Source of the DNA: Carnegiea gigantea
Lineage: Eukaryota; Streptophyta; Magnoliopsida; Caryophyllales; Cactaceae
Reading direction: 5' to 3'
Length of the DNA: 64,000 bases
NCBI GenBank assembly: GCA_029747015.1
Contig: JAKOGI010000139.1
Span: 948,001 to 1,012,000, forward strand
Shown here: positions 1 through 12,638 of the stretch, in pieces
Position numbering within the stretch: position 1 is the first letter of the stretch
How the letters are laid out: the number at the start of each line of letters is the position of its first letter
Program-made: the position numbers and the translations under genes
Notes under the pieces: model-generated
Told to the model about the DNA's origin: nothing
Database searches by the model: none
What the model saw: the letters and a program-made list of their open reading frames with translations, nothing else

Positions 1-516
1 GCACTAACCTCTCTTGAGATTTCAGGCATGTATTAATATGACCTCAATATTTTAGGGTTAAATTTTACCACTTTTGAAATTTTAGTGTTGTATTATTAAA
101 ACATTCATCCGATAAATATTCAGAGAATAGGAAGTGATTGATTGATTTGTCTCTCTTTTAATACCATCAAGATACACACTCTCTCTTGTGAGAGGGTAAA
201 AGAATTTGTGAGAGCAAAATAAAGAGGTAATAAAGTAAGACGAGTCCAAATGAGAGTAAGGAAGAGAGAATGAGAGAGAAAGAGATTATTACACATCCTT
301 TCAATCCGTCAAAAGAAAGATGGAGTATGCCAACAACATTACAAGAGGAGTAAATCGGTTATTCGCTTATGATTCTTCATATATTAATTACTTAAATACT
401 ATTTTAAAAATTGAACCCTAAAATATTAAGATCATATTAATTAATGTCGAAACACATCACAAGTGTCAATACCAAAAATACCGTTTTTAATTACACAAGG
501 ACACTACATTAATTAA
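1..516. other. AT-rich intergenic DNA, no gene seen
   Basis: No coding region, RNA gene or clear repeat is visible. The stretch has short purine-rich (GAGA-like) patches around 170-300 and is otherwise AT-rich. Confidence 0.6.
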
Positions 517-1789
517 GGGGGTGTTTGATAACAACAGCTGTTTAGGGAAAAATAGCTCTTTGGGAGGATTTTAGCTGTTTTGACCAAGTCAAACAGCTAA
601 AGATGTTTAGTAAAGGGGGTGTTTGGTTGTTAGCTTTTTTCAATGGCTTTTTAATAGAAAATGGATTTTTGGGGCTTTTTGGCTGTTTTGATCTAGTTAA
701 ACAAGTCAAATTATTGTTCGATAAACAACTTTTTGTAATATTTGTTTTACCTCAAAAAGCCAATTTGTAAAAAGCTAACTTGAGTAGCTTTTTGTAAACA
801 GCTTTTTGTTTACACGATAAAAATGTCCAAAATTTTATTAAAATTACAAGTTAGCCATTAGTTCTATTGAAGAGTTCTATTTCTTTTTCTTTTATAGTTG
901 AATGTAATGCCAATGTTTGGTACTTACGCTTTAGATTATTTGGCCAGTCTCTCCCTCTTCTCGCTTGTTTGATAGTGACGTATGTTTTATTTGAATTGAA
1001 TCTAATGAAGATCAAATCATGTGATATTCATATAAATTTTAATTTGTAAAAAACAAAAAAAAAAGATACTTGAATAGATTAAAATAAATAACAAATCATA
1101 TAAAATTCAACTCGTAACAAAAAAAAATCCTCAAATGAATAACAAAAAAGGTTGCAAGGCCTAGGCATAGTAGTGATAACGTATAAATTGAACAGAAAAT
1201 AAGATTAATAGTGAATAGAAAATAAGGTTTCAAGGATTAAATTAATTTTAGATATGGCAAAAATTTAATTCATTTTGAAAAGAAAATAAAATGGCCAATA
1301 AATAGAAAATTATGTTCAACTAAAAAGTAATATATAGAAAGGGCATAAATGAAATTTGAACAAATAATCTTCTCAGAAACAGCTAATTTTATTAAACATT
1401 TTTTCTAGAAACAGCTAATATAAATAGCCAATTCAAATAGCTAACAACAAACAGCTAATAGAAACAGCTAACAGCTGATTGTCAAACAGGGCCAAAGAGC
1501 TGTTTGCAATAGCTGTTTGGCTCCAAAAAACTCTTTTTGAAAAAACTATTCCCATTAGCTTTTTGAGAAGAGCTTTTTATGGAAATGACATAATTATCCA
1601 TAAGTTTGAAAAAATTACATGCATCTCATTAAAAACTAATTCACAAATAAGGGCATAAATGAAATTTTTACCGACATATTTTTTAGAAACAGCTAATTTT
1701 TACCAAACACTTTTTCTAAAACAGCTAATTCAAACATCTAATACAAACAGCTAATTCAAACAGCTAACAGCTGTTTACCAAATGGCGCC
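517..1789. mobile_element. hAT-like MITE, outer copy of a nested pair
   Basis: The left end GGGGGTGTTTGATAA and the right end, read in reverse as GGCGCCATTTGGTAA, form imperfect terminal inverted repeats. They are followed inward by many AGCTAAT/CAGCTAACAGCTG motifs. This is the usual look of small non-autonomous hAT-like elements in plants. No clean 8-bp target duplication could be established (TTAATTAA against TAAGAATT), so the exact borders are approximate. A second member of the same family lies inside it, from 615 to 1492. Confidence 0.45.
615..1492. mobile_element. hAT-like MITE, inner nested copy
   Basis: It starts GGGGGTGTTTGGTTGTTAGC and ends in the complement of GGCCCTGTTTGACAATCAG. 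Inward AGCTAAT repeats match those of the surrounding element. No protein-coding capacity is seen: the 60-codon open frame at 867-1049 has no recognisable domain. Target duplication not established. Confidence 0.42.
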
Positions 1790-2492
1790 TAAGAATTACT
1801 CGAGTAAATGTTTTAATAACACAACACTACATTCTAAAATTCCTGTCGAAATTATATTACTTTAACACCAACTTAACGTGACATTAAGTGAGAAAATCTC
1901 GACACCAAAATTGGAAGAATTTTAAAAATAAATAATTAAAGAGTAAATTGATCAAATAGAATAATTAACTATAGCACCACTCTTTTTCTTTTTTCTTTTT
2001 TTGGGTACAAATAAAATGAATTTTCTAATGCCTTAGCTTATTAGCTGGGCCTAGTGGTGGACTGACTACGTTCGTTACGGTAGACACGCTCTTTGAAAGA
2101 TCATATCCAAAGGCAATCGCTTACATCTCTATCCCAAACGTTAAACCCATTGGATTATGGGTTAGATCATCATAATCAATGAACCATCTTTTAAGTAAGA
2201 TAAATTTGACTTTCAACAAATCCAACGTCTAGGTTAAGTTCATCTTTATAACACTCCCTATCTAGAGGTCCATCTCCTATAAGTGGTGGCTATCTAAAGA
2301 TTGGTTGAAACTAGCCAAAAAGAATTTATGTGCTCGAAGAGAAAGCGAAAGTTTGTCGTTAGCTGGCCCTATTAGCAATATAATTTGCCGAGCGATAAAG
2401 AGAATTTTGGTATGATAATTATTGTTGCCAGGTCGATTGATTAAGCCATTTAAGTTATGGCGATTAGATTGTCCGAAGCAAAATAATAAGTG
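1790..2492. other. Intergenic DNA, no gene seen
   Basis: AT-rich, no recognisable coding or RNA feature. The short minus-strand open frame at 2277-2501 shows no domain. Confidence 0.55.
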
Positions 2493-2850
2493 TCTTACCA
2501 TAAGACACTTTTTAAGTGTCTTGCTTCTTTTGCTTAAAAATCATATTATCATATGTTTAAATTGATAAAAATAGTATAATTAAATAGTGGAAGCACACTA
2601 AAAGTTATAAAATGTGTACAATCATCTTTTTATCCATAATCTATCACCTTTCTAAAATACATATATTAGATGCCTCGCAGATAGGGTTGATCCGATTGTG
2701 GTCTTATTTAATATTTTATCGACGTAGCTGGCAAGTATTTAAGCTTAGCAAATTCATAACTAAGCATAATCATTAAAAATTGGTGACTTTAATGATAAAA
2801 TATGTTAATTTTGAATTAGGCAAGACATTTAAAAGTGTCTTGCCGTAAGA
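2493..2850. mobile_element. MITE with ~31-bp terminal inverted repeats
   Basis: The first ~31 bp (beginning TCTTACCATAAGACACTT) and the reverse complement of the last ~31 bp (beginning TCTTACGGCAAGACACTT) match at almost every position. Together they bracket a 358-bp AT-rich non-coding element. The superfamily is unassigned because no target duplication is clear. Confidence 0.5.
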
Positions 2851-3636
2851 TATATATCATCACTCCTGTCTGAATGCCGAAAAATTTCAAGGCCATCTCT
2901 TAGATAAGGGACCAGGGAATTATTTGTGCAATTTTCAACTAATTCAGATATAACTAGTTCAGCTAACTAAACTTAATTATAGTTCATCGAAAAGTCATTC
3001 TTTGATCTACACTTAACATTAATGTTTTTAATTTGAGACGATTATTCACATTGTGTCATCTCATTACTGTAACTAATCAGCATCCCTTGAGGAAATTTTC
3101 TTGTGTAAGAAAAGACATTGTATGTACTTTATCAACAGGCCTCTTCGAACATCTGGGCTAAGGATTAGAGGTAGGTATATCTCCTACGACAAGTTACACG
3201 ACAACTAGAACGAAGTCGACCTCGACGTTGGTGGAGTGTCACAGACAATGGGACCATTCCTTCTGAGTTCTCTTAATTTTCTTAAGCGTCTGTTTTGGAC
3301 TTAAAAGTTATATTATATTGTAATAAATCTTTTTAAAATGGTATGGTTCAATATTGTAAGTATGTTACAATTTATAAATTGTATAAAATTATTTTTATCC
3401 ACTATTTCTTACAGCTCAAAACTTATGCGGATGTTGATTCGATTAGGGTATCGTTTTGTATCTGTCGGTGCAGTCGATGAATCTTATTAGAGTTTTATAT
3501 ACGATTCATAATTAAATCTAACTATTGAAAATTTGACGATTTTAAATCATTTAATATGCTAATTTTGGTCTTGACAATTAAGGGGTGTGGACCTTCGATC
3601 TCATGTAGAAAATTCATCACCCATTAATCAGTGGGT
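2851..3636. other. Intergenic DNA, no gene seen
   Basis: No coding or RNA feature recognised. It ends where similarity to the duplicated glyoxal oxidase units begins. Confidence 0.5.
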
Positions 3637-3880
3637 ACCTAATTTTGATCAAGCCAGTGGCGCTTATTGGAGCTAGGTGTGGTCGTGTTGAACTCCTCAT
3701 GGAGAAAATTCAAACAGGAGGTAATACAATTCACGGTTCATTACGGGTGGGTTTATTTACCTTGGCCTGAAAATTTGGCAGAACACGGCAGTTCCACATT
3801 TATGAAAATAAATCTCCCCTCCCTCTCATTATTATTATTATTATTTAAAAAAATAATTTGATTTGGTTTTTACTAAGTCT

Positions 3881-3963
3881 AGACTGCCTACAATTCACCC
3901 CTTGAGGTGAAACTCTTTCCTGAACCCTGTGTGAATGCAGGATGCTTTTGTACTGGACTGCCT
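3881..3963 (+). mobile_element. 5'-truncated Au-type SINE
   Basis: This 83-bp segment matches the 3' half of the complete SINE at 27566-27762 (the 'ctacaattcaccccttgaggtg...' and 'gtactggactgcc' parts). It is flanked by direct repeats TACTAAGTCT at 3871-3880 and 3964-3973. Units 2 and 3 carry the uninterrupted sequence (around 9863 and 15875), so they are empty sites. Confidence 0.7.
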
Positions 3964-5823
3964 TACTAAGTCTCAAATGACAAACCCTTAATTAACTGCG
4001 GTAACTTTCTTGGACTCATAAATTCTTTTTTAAAAAAACATATGTAAGGAGGTCCCTTTTGGACTTATACTAAGAAATTGGGCAGCACTTACATTGTAAA
4101 TCTGGATCTATAAATACAATTATGTGATGCAATTTGATGAAATAAGTCTTTTCTTCTTCTCTCCTTTTTTTTTGGGGGGGGGGGAAGAAACCATGAAAAT
4201 AAGGAGTTCGTTTCACTATATATAATAATCCAGAAGTATAAATCCATGTCTATCATATAATTTGTGAGGGGGGTTAAGAGGATTCTTAATTAGTTCAAGC
4301 AATGAAGCCCACCAAGGGGTTTGCGTCTTAGTCACCCTTGTTAAATCACAGTTTCCAATACGGTGTAAGTTAATTTTTTTCACTAAAAAGAGACATCAGA
4401 TTCGTGCATCGTTGTGCTTTTCTTTATCCGTATGAACAACCTATCTTAGATAGTTCATACTGATATTAACCAGTATTTGATGAGTATAGAATCAAATGGT
4501 CACCTTTGCTGATTTTGCACTGGTACAATGCTTAGGATTTGTATCAAACTATAAGAATGTATGATATGGTACTTAAAACTATGCTCATAATAATAACGTT
4601 AACAAGAATTATGAGGCGGCGCTAATTTGAACATGATAACCTTGATCAAGCGAGTAGAATATACATTCACAAGTGAGACAAGTTATTTGAACTTTCATCT
4701 TAATGAGGTAATTTTATCTAATATAATTTTTTTTCTAAACTAATCACATCTTAGTCTAATAGTTAAACTAAGATCCTAGGTATATTATTTCTCAATTTCG
4801 ATTCCCCCTCTCCCGTGGTATTGCAGTTGTATTGTATTACACACTGTACGTAACTAATGTATCACCGATTGTGACTCTTTCGAACCAAAAAATATGAACT
4901 TTTTTTCTAAAATGAAAGCAAGGAAAGGAATATTATATAGACACACTATGAATCAATAATTCGATATATGCATGTCTAATTTCCTATTTGGGGACCCCGG
5001 GGATTAGAATAAAATAAAAATTAGTTATGGCTTATATTATGTGCACGTAAGCCCATGTAAACGCCCTACCTAATGGTGGTCCGTTTGAATTTTAATTTAT
5101 AGAGAATTAAGACTTTTAAGAGATCAATCAGGAAAATCCTTTCAGACCAAACCAAAAGAAAGTTTTCTTTTTTTTAAAAAAAAAATGTAGATTGTAGATG
5201 TAGCATTTTTTTTTTTTTTTTTTTTGGGTGGGGGTGGAGGATCTAATAGTTGAGTAAGAGTACAGCCATGCATCCGTGCAAATCAGCTACATGCACGGCT
5301 GTTATGGTGAGGTTACCGTCCTAGCAACTTGCTAGGGTACTTTGTAGACTACTTTTTATCAGGGTGTAACTTATGCGCCTCTAGAAATAGAACTGCTCCG
5401 TTGAGAATGTTATTTTGTATCTATCGACGTAATCGATAAATATTGAGGTCTTACTACAAAACATATATCATTACCTTCAATATTGTAAACGAGAATCAAT
5501 AACGAACTAAGAAGTGTAATTAAGTTACCGTCAATAGAGTTGATCTTTTAAAATAGTTTTAATATCTAGAGAGTGTGAAATTTAGCATTAGATGGTGACT
5601 ATATACCAATAAAATGGTTGCTATCAAAGGAATTGAAGTAATACTGTGTGCAGACTGCAAAGCTAGGTTAATTCAAATCTGTACTTAGAAAAGTCAGTGG
5701 CAAATTGAAGTATGGTCTCTTCTATTGGATGACACCACGACAATCAATAATCACGTAATTAACACAGCGTAGCTGCATTGGTTTCCATGCATGGCGAATT
5801 GGCGATCTATACTGTGCAACAAG

Positions 5824-5831
5824 TATATATA
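5824..5831 (+). promoter_or_regulatory. TATA box of glyoxal oxidase copy 1
   Basis: TATATATA lies 133 bp before the start codon, in a block conserved in all three copies. An RY-type motif CATGCATG sits upstream at 5786-5793, and its core TGCATG is kept in copies 2 and 3. RY motifs are known binding sites of B3-domain regulators; a role here is inference. Confidence 0.6.
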
Positions 5832-5964
5832 CCCCACACCACACACACATTCCCCAACACACAACAAAACTACCAAATTAACTTCACAAGAAAAAAGGGG
5901 GGGCCAGAAATCATATCCCTCCACCCCCCGCCCACCACCCAAAATAAGAATAATAATTTGCAAT

Positions 5965-7593
5965 ATGCCGTCCTACATCCTAGAGTTTCTCTTGCTAATG
6001 CTCATTTTCTCTCTCCACCACAGAGCCGCCGTGGGAGGTGGCGGAAGCTGGCAGTTCCTCCAAAAAAGCGTAGGCATCTCTGCCATGCACATGCAACTCC
6101 TAGACGACGACCGCGTCATAATGTTCGACCGGACTGACTTTGGCGCGTCGAAGCTCCCCTTACCCGACAACCACTGCCGGGTCGACCCCAACGACCTGGC
6201 CCTGAAGAACGACTGTACGGCCCACTCGGCTGCCTACGACTCGATCGCCAACACCTTACGCCCCCTCACCGTCCTCACTGACACGTGGTGCTCCTCCGGC
6301 ACCACCCTCGCCGACGGCCGCCTCCTCCAGTCCGGGGGGTGGAATGATGGGGAACGAGTCATCCGGTTCATGGATCCGGGTTGCCCCGCCTGCGACTGGG
6401 CCGAGCGGCCCAACCAGCTCACGACCCCCCGTTGGTATGCTACGAACCATATTTTGCCTGACGGTCGGGTTATTATTATTGGCGGTCGGAATGCGTTTAA
6501 TTACGAGTTTTATCCCGGTCCGAAGGGCCCTTTTGATTTTGCCTTTCTAAAGGAGACCAACGACCCCAAAGCGGAGAACAATTTGTACCCGTTTGTGAAT
6601 CTCCATGTGGATGGAAATCTTTTTATTTTTGCCAATAATCGGGCCATTTTGTTCGATTATAATAAAAACGTGGTTGTGAAGAAGTACCCGATTATTCCCG
6701 GTGGGGATCCGAGGAGCTATCCGAGCACCGGGTCAGCGGTAATGTTGCCGGTTAAGGGTTTGGAGGATCCGAACCCGGTTGTGGAGTTTTTGGTGTGTGG
6801 GGGTGCTCCTGCCGGGTCGTTTGAGAAGGCTTTGAACGGGCAGTTTGTGCCCGGTTTGAACACGTGTGCAAGGTTGAAAATAACCGACCCTAACCCGGCC
6901 TGGATCCTAGAGATCATGCCCATGGCTCGAGTCATGGGTGACATGTTGCTCCTCCCTAATGGGGACGTGATTCTTATAAATGGGGCTGGGGCCGGTGTTG
7001 CTGGATGGGAGTTGGGCCGGGACCCAGTTTTGGCCCCGGTCATATACCACACGGACAACCCGCTAGGGAAGAGGTTCGACGTTCAAAATCCAACTGCGAT
7101 CCCAAGAATGTACCACTCCACGGCCGCGCTATTAAGAGACGGGCGGGTTCTAGTAGGAGGCAGTAACCCGCATCAATTTTATGAATTCGGAGCCAATGCG
7201 CTCTTCCCTACTGAGCTCAGCCTCGAGGCATTCTCGCCCCCATACTTGGACCCTGCCCTAGCAGGACTTCGTCCAAATATCGTGGGGCCACCGTCGAGAA
7301 CCCCGGTCAAATACGGGGCAATTGTACCGGTCAAGTTCACCGTAGTCGGGGCAATTAACCCGGCTTTAATTAAGGTTACCATGGTCAGACCACCCTTTAC
7401 TACACATTCCTACTCTATGAGTCACAGGCTATTGGTGCTCACAATTGCAGGCCCTATTGTACCATTGGGGAAGGGCCTACATCAAGCCAATGTCATAATG
7501 CCCAAAACCGCAAACATAGCTCCCCCCGGCTTCTACATGTTGTTCGTGGTGCATCAAGATGTTCCTAGCGAAGGTATTTGGGTTCGCATTTAG
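5965..7593 (+). CDS. GLOX: Secreted glyoxal/aldehyde oxidase (GLOX), copy 1
   Basis: A 542-residue intronless gene. The family (glyoxal oxidase N-terminal domain followed by a DUF1929/E-set domain) oxidises aldehydes such as glyoxal and methylglyoxal with O2, releasing H2O2, through a copper-radical centre. Residues 1-23 form a hydrophobic signal peptide, so secretion to the apoplast is expected. By comparison with galactose oxidase, Cys109 (in DTWCSSG) and Tyr158 (PRWYATNH) would form the thioether cofactor; Tyr383-His384 (RMYHST) and His481 (TTHSYS) would bind copper. All are present. The repeated DGR-V-I-GG strands are kelch-like propeller motifs. An in-frame ATG at 5791 would add 58 residues of low-complexity sequence and lies upstream of the TATA box; the start at 5965 gives a signal peptide and matches copies 2 and 3. 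It differs from copy 2 at about 27 residues. In Arabidopsis and grapevine relatives act in anthers and pathogen defence; the role here is not shown. Confidence 0.93.
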   Translation: MPSYILEFLLLMLIFSLHHRAAVGGGGSWQFLQKSVGISAMHMQLLDDDRVIMFDRTDFGASKLPLPDNHCRVDPNDLALKNDCTAHSAAYDSIANTLRPLTVLTDTWCSSGTTLADGRLLQSGGWNDGERVIRFMDPGCPACDWAERPNQLTTPRWYATNHILPDGRVIIIGGRNAFNYEFYPGPKGPFDFAFLKETNDPKAENNLYPFVNLHVDGNLFIFANNRAILFDYNKNVVVKKYPIIPGGDPRSYPSTGSAVMLPVKGLEDPNPVVEFLVCGGAPAGSFEKALNGQFVPGLNTCARLKITDPNPAWILEIMPMARVMGDMLLLPNGDVILINGAGAGVAGWELGRDPVLAPVIYHTDNPLGKRFDVQNPTAIPRMYHSTAALLRDGRVLVGGSNPHQFYEFGANALFPTELSLEAFSPPYLDPALAGLRPNIVGPPSRTPVKYGAIVPVKFTVVGAINPALIKVTMVRPPFTTHSYSMSHRLLVLTIAGPIVPLGKGLHQANVIMPKTANIAPPGFYMLFVVHQDVPSEGIWVRI

Positions 7594-8129
7594 AAAGTCT
7601 ACTTGTTCGTTTGTTTGTGTGTAGTTCATTGGTATCTATAAGGTCTTGTATCCGTTGTGTGGGTTGTGAGTTTTTATCGATTGTTTTGCGTATCGGGTTA
7701 CAAACCTTCTAAAAGTGTTGTCCGAATTTGTATGTGCATTTCTCCTCTTATGATTGGAGAGGAAACATGTATAAGGTACATGATGTTGTTTGTGTGTATT
7801 CATACACATAGGTTGGTATCTCAAAAAAGGAGATCTGTGAACAAATTACGAATATAATAGAATAAGATATTCAAATTAAATTTAAATTACTGAAAATTAG
7901 ATTACTCTAGTTATTGTTATTTTATGGATTCATTAATTAGCTGACATGAGTGAACTTGTTTTTTTTGCTTAGACGAATGCGTTCGCTATTTATTGCATAG
8001 TTTTCCTACTTCATTGAAGCTTAATGTGTATGATCAAAAAAAATTACTCAAGATCATAAAGGTAAAGTGTTGGAAAGTTGCTACTATAACTTGAATTCAA
8101 AATTTCACGTATTCGAGTTTTGCCATCAT

Positions 8130-8494
8130 GGTCCTATTTGGCAAACAGTTATTAGCTGTTAGCTATTTATATTAGCTTTTAACTGTTAATTATTTGAATC
8201 AGCTGTTTGTATTTACTTTTTGAAATCACTACTTGTGAAAAAATTATTTAACGAAATTGGTTGTTTCTGATAAAGTTGTGAGACGAGAAAATGATTCTGA
8301 AAAAAGTTCTTCCAAAAAGCTCATAAAATTAGCTTTTTCAAATTAGCTTTTTGGACGCAAAAAACTCTTCCAAAAAGCTCTTCTATGAAATACCTAAATT
8401 AGCTTTTCAATTAGGTTAAACAGTCAATCTTGATCCAGAAAACTCTTTTTATTAAAAAAAAACTTTCTGAAAAACTGTTTACTAAACACCTCCC
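8130..8494. mobile_element. hAT-like MITE between units 1 and 2 (first)
   Basis: The ends GGTCCTATTTGGCAAACAG and, reversed, GGGAGGTGTTTAGTAAACAG are inverted relatives. They flank AGCTAAT/AGCTTTTT motifs shared with the elements at 517, 615 and 8912. No coding capacity; target duplication not resolved. Confidence 0.45.
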
Positions 8495-8911
8495 ATACAT
8501 ATATAAATATGCCCAAGAAATAAACGAAAATACAATTTCCATAACAGGGTTGCAATAATATTTCAAGATAGTCTACATTGATGTAATATGGACCGATGGT
8601 GATGTAGCATGGTATGGGAGATTAGGGTTGGAGACTTGGAGTCCATCATTCTTGCGTTTCCAGGCTACCCCCCAAAACCCCCTCTCCCTCTCGCCTTGTG
8701 TAGGTGGCTGACGTCTGCACGGTCTGTGCTCATAAATGTCAACCCAACTTAGCCTAATTAATTTCTCTTGTATACATAGAAGACCAAGCAAAGTTGAGAA
8801 ATACTTGCTTTTCTGTAGGGAAGATGTGATGATAGTAATTAATAGAGGTATCAGAAGTCCAGATTCGAGTTAAAATTAAATCAGATAAATTAGTGATTAT
8901 TTTCAAATGAT
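8495..8911. other. Intergenic DNA, no gene seen
   Basis: No recognisable coding or RNA feature between two MITE copies. Confidence 0.5.
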
Positions 8912-9224
8912 GGTGGTGTTTGGCAAATAACTTTTTGACCAAAAAGAGCTTTTTTGCTAAGATTAGCTGCTTGATCAAGTAAAAAAACTAATATAGGTGT
9001 TTAGTTAAAAGCTTTTTATAAGAGTTTTTTGGGTCCAAAAAGCTAATAATTTGAAAAGCTAATTCCATGAGCTTTTTGGAATAGCATTTTAAAGAATTAA
9101 TTTTTTGTCTCACAACTTCATCAGAACAACTAATTACCAAACAGTTTTTCAACAAACAGTTAATTCAAACCGCTAATGCAAATAGCTAACTCAAACAGCT
9201 AACACTTGTTTGTCAAACATTGCC
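8912..9224. mobile_element. hAT-like MITE between units 1 and 2 (second)
   Basis: It begins near GGTGGTGTTTGGCAAATAA and ends near TTGTTTGTCAAACATTGCC, with internal AGCTAAT and CAGCTAAC motifs as in the other family members. Borders are approximate. Confidence 0.42.
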
Positions 9225-12200
9225 GACATATTTGTCTAAGATAAACTAGTAGCATATTGTCATTTTATATTGTATTTTTCAAACAATTTTCAATAATATT
9301 TTCCTAAAAAATATAAATATATAAAATTTAAAGTAACTAGATTCATTCTGAAGTTCCAATTGCCTGAAAAATACAATTTAAAATAATCTATCTATTGTGG
9401 AAAATACATACCTTCAAAGTTTGAACCCATAGTCAAATTATTAATTTTCACTGCCTCATAATTTAGATTATTAGATTTAAAAAATTCTAATTTTTATCAA
9501 GCCAATGATGCTTATAGAGCTTGGTGTGAAACTCCTTATGCAGAAAATTCAGACAGAAGGTACAATTTATGGTTCAATATTACTAATAGATTTACTTATC
9601 TTGGCCTGAGAATTTGGAGTTCCACTTTTATGGCAATATATATATCATACTTTTGAGAGCACATATTTTCAAAAGCCACGTCAACAAGTTTACATTAAAA
9701 AATTAATATATGATAAATACGCATGTAAAAAACATATATACGTAGACAATGAGAACATTGCTCTCGAAAGCACATACGAAATTACCCTTTTATGGGCATA
9801 ACTCTCCCCTCCCCCTTTTCTACACCCCCCCAAAAAAAAACCTACTACTTTGATCCCGCTTTCACTAAATCCCAAATAACACACCCTTAATTATGTCTGG
9901 CAATTCTCTTGGAGTACACTTAATTAGTGGTAAAATGACTTAATTTGGTGAAAGAATTTTTTTTTCTTTTCGAGGGAAGGATCGCCATAAAAATAAGGGT
10001 GAGTTTTAAAACATAAAGAAATTATTGTGCACGGTAACTCGAGAATATAAACACAAGTCAACCATAATTTGCAAATGGGAGGGAGGGGGAGCTAAGAGTA
10101 CACTTAATTAGTTCAAGCCCGCCACGGCATTTGGTTGTTAGTTACTCACTCTTGTCGAGATAATCTTTTTCTTTGTCATTTTCACTTCGATGGAAATAAA
10201 TCTTTTTCATTGTCAGTCTCACGTCAATGGAAAGAATTAATCCTGAAGCTGTGGATGATTGATAGTAAGATAGCTAGCGCATTGATCTTTTTAGTAAGTT
10301 TCCTTTAAGAAAATTGGTTAAACCATAATTGCCAACACAATAATCACCCTTGGGCTTATATTTGATAAATCCCCTAATTCCGACACCTGGCTACCTGCAA
10401 AGCAGACCAAGATGGGAGGGATGCACTCATGGGCCCTAAGGCTAAAGAAGAATCTTTTCTTCATTTATGTGTAGAAAGACTTTTCCATCACATATTTTCT
10501 CCATTCACAAGATTCAAACCCAAGACCTTATTTAAGAAGAGCAAGTGTCAAATTACTTGAACCAGCCTGGATTGATAAAAATAGAAAAAAATCGGCCACA
10601 ATTTTGGGCGTTCACTTAATGAAGTTACGTATAGCTCTATTTTATTTTGGGGGTGTATACGGTACCTAGGCTCTAGGAGGGGGAAGTTATACCAAGTGAC
10701 GACTGATTTCCTCTTGCTTTGCAGCAGAACAAGATGCGAGAGAGACATGCTAGAACTTCAAGGTTTTGATCCCGCGGAAGGGAGCTGACCAATTGAAGTT
10801 TCAAAGAGTATCGGTTTTCTGGCACTGAGATTGAACATCCACCCATATTTGGTGATCTATATCGTGAAACATACACAAACGAAGAGAAAATGAAAGTTTA
10901 GTCGATGCAGGATGCATACTAGTTATTGAACCATTTTTCTTAAACGTAGACACTTATTTTTTCTTGAACATCAGCAATGGATCAGCAGTCCACACGCTGT
11001 TGCTCACTAGACAGAGTTTGAACGGCTTAGCTTGCTTTCCATAGCACGCACAATTAGCAGCTAGTAGGCACATGCCCCCCACGAAGCTCATCGAACTTGT
11101 ACAGTGACACTTGTGCTCGATATTGTTTCCAATCCACAGGCTTCAATGGAATGAGACACATCCCATTTGTGTATCATTGTACCTAATTTATACATTTTGA
11201 ATTTCAAAATATAAAAAATGTTGAAAATTACATTTATTTATATGTAACAACTGTCTATATTAGTGCATAGACTGATATTTTACAACATTTGATGAGTACA
11301 AAATCAAACGATAGCTTTTTCAGGTTTTGTATTGGTACAATACTTGGCGACTTGTATTATATTTATGGATGTACGATACGGTATTAGGACTATGCTCATA
11401 ATAGCATACAAAGTATCATGAGGAAGCTCTTATTGTCCCCGATCAAGTGAATAAAATATATTAGTACAAAGACAAGTTTTCTTGAACTACTTAATTAATG
11501 AGGTAATAGTGCAATACAAACTTTTTCTAAGCTAGTAAGTTCGATCTTGACCTAATTGGTAAATTGATATCGTAGACATATTAAGTTCTAAATTCGATTC
11601 ACCCTTTTTTCAGTGTATTACAATTTTATCGTATTATTCTTTGTCGTGGCTCTTTCAACCTCCCAAAAAAAATGTAGATAAGAAAAGAATACACTCCGAG
11701 AATCAATAATTCAATACATGCATGTCTAGTTTCCTATTTGGGAAGAACCTTAGGACCTAAAATAAAATAAAATAAAAACTAGTTATGGCTTATATCATAT
11801 GTGCACGCAAAGCACGTGTACCACCCTACTTATACCAACTGGTGGTCCGTTTGGATCTCTATAGAGAATCAGAAAAACGTTTTAGATCACCCAACCAAAA
11901 CGTCTTTCTTTAAAATAAATAAATAAATAAATAGTGTAGAATGGAGAAGTAGCAAATGGTTTTTTTCCCCCCTTCCTTCTTGGTTTTGCATTTAATAATT
12001 TATTGAAAGTACAGCCGTGCATGCGTACTATTGTAACTAGTAAGACTACTGTACTTGCAACTTGCTAGGGTACTTTGAAAACTACCCATGCACTAAAATC
12101 GACTTTGATCCTGTAGGCGAGAACGAGGATGTAGCTCATACGGTATTTCGGTGATAAGTCCGCCCTCCTTCCTAACTTTGAATTTTAACAGGTCTTTAGT

Positions 12201-12456
12201 TTGAATAGTCTGGTTTGTGTATAATCTACTCATTTTATCTATGCTTGAATTTACTGGTCTCATTGAATCTGATCTTAAAAAGATGAACCACAACTTATAG
12301 GAATGCAATACTAACATGAGCACAAAGGGTTGAAACGATATATGTTATAGTAATTTGTCCCAGAATAAACTGATTAACATAATTATATTATTGTCAATAG
12401 AGTTGATCTTTCAAAATACTTTTAGCATCTAAAGTTTAGGATTTGATGATGACTAT

Positions 12457-12638
12457 AAAAAGGACAGCCCAGTGTACAAGCATCCCATGTTTACGTAGGA
12501 TTCGGGGAAGGGCCCTACTCCAAGGGTATATTGTAGGCAGCCTATTCTGACTTTGTCAGTGACTGATTTTAAGGCTCGAATCCGTGACCTTTTAATCACA
12601 CGGAGATAACTTTACCATTACTCCACGGCCCTCTTCGG
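12457..12638 (-). mobile_element. Au-type tRNA-derived SINE, minus strand
   Basis: On the - strand it has a Pol III A box (TGGAGTAATGG, 12615-12625) and B box (GGATTCGAGCC, 12573-12583), followed by the tRNA-unrelated body seen in the SINE at 27566. Direct repeats TTTGATGATGACTAT at 12442-12456 and 12639-12653 are the target duplication. Unit 3 (near 25085) has a single, slightly diverged copy of that site and no SINE. Confidence 0.85.

Larger units (their letters stand above)
3637..7870 (+). repeat. Glyoxal oxidase duplication unit 1
   Basis: From about 3637, 'atcaagccagtgg...ttggcctgaaaatttgg' is related to the sequence starting near 9498 (unit 2), and part of it to that near 15000 (unit 3). 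Similarity continues through upstream landmarks (for example 'taattagttcaagc' at ~4290/10110/16220 and 'ggtggtccgtttg' at ~5086/11842/24488), the coding region and the 3' flank. This unit is the most diverged of the three and the only one with a truncated SINE at 3881. Confidence 0.75.

Noticed and set aside
5791..5964. In-frame upstream start extending GLOX copy 1 to 600 residues
   Set aside because: The added segment is low-complexity, would hide the signal peptide, begins before the TATA box, and is absent from copies 2 and 3. The ATG at 5965 is shared by all three.
6717..7058. Antisense 113-codon frames repeated in all three GLOX genes (also 13741-14082 and 26183-26524)
   Set aside because: They are conserved only because the sense strand is; no start context or domain supports them, and codon pattern follows the sense gene.
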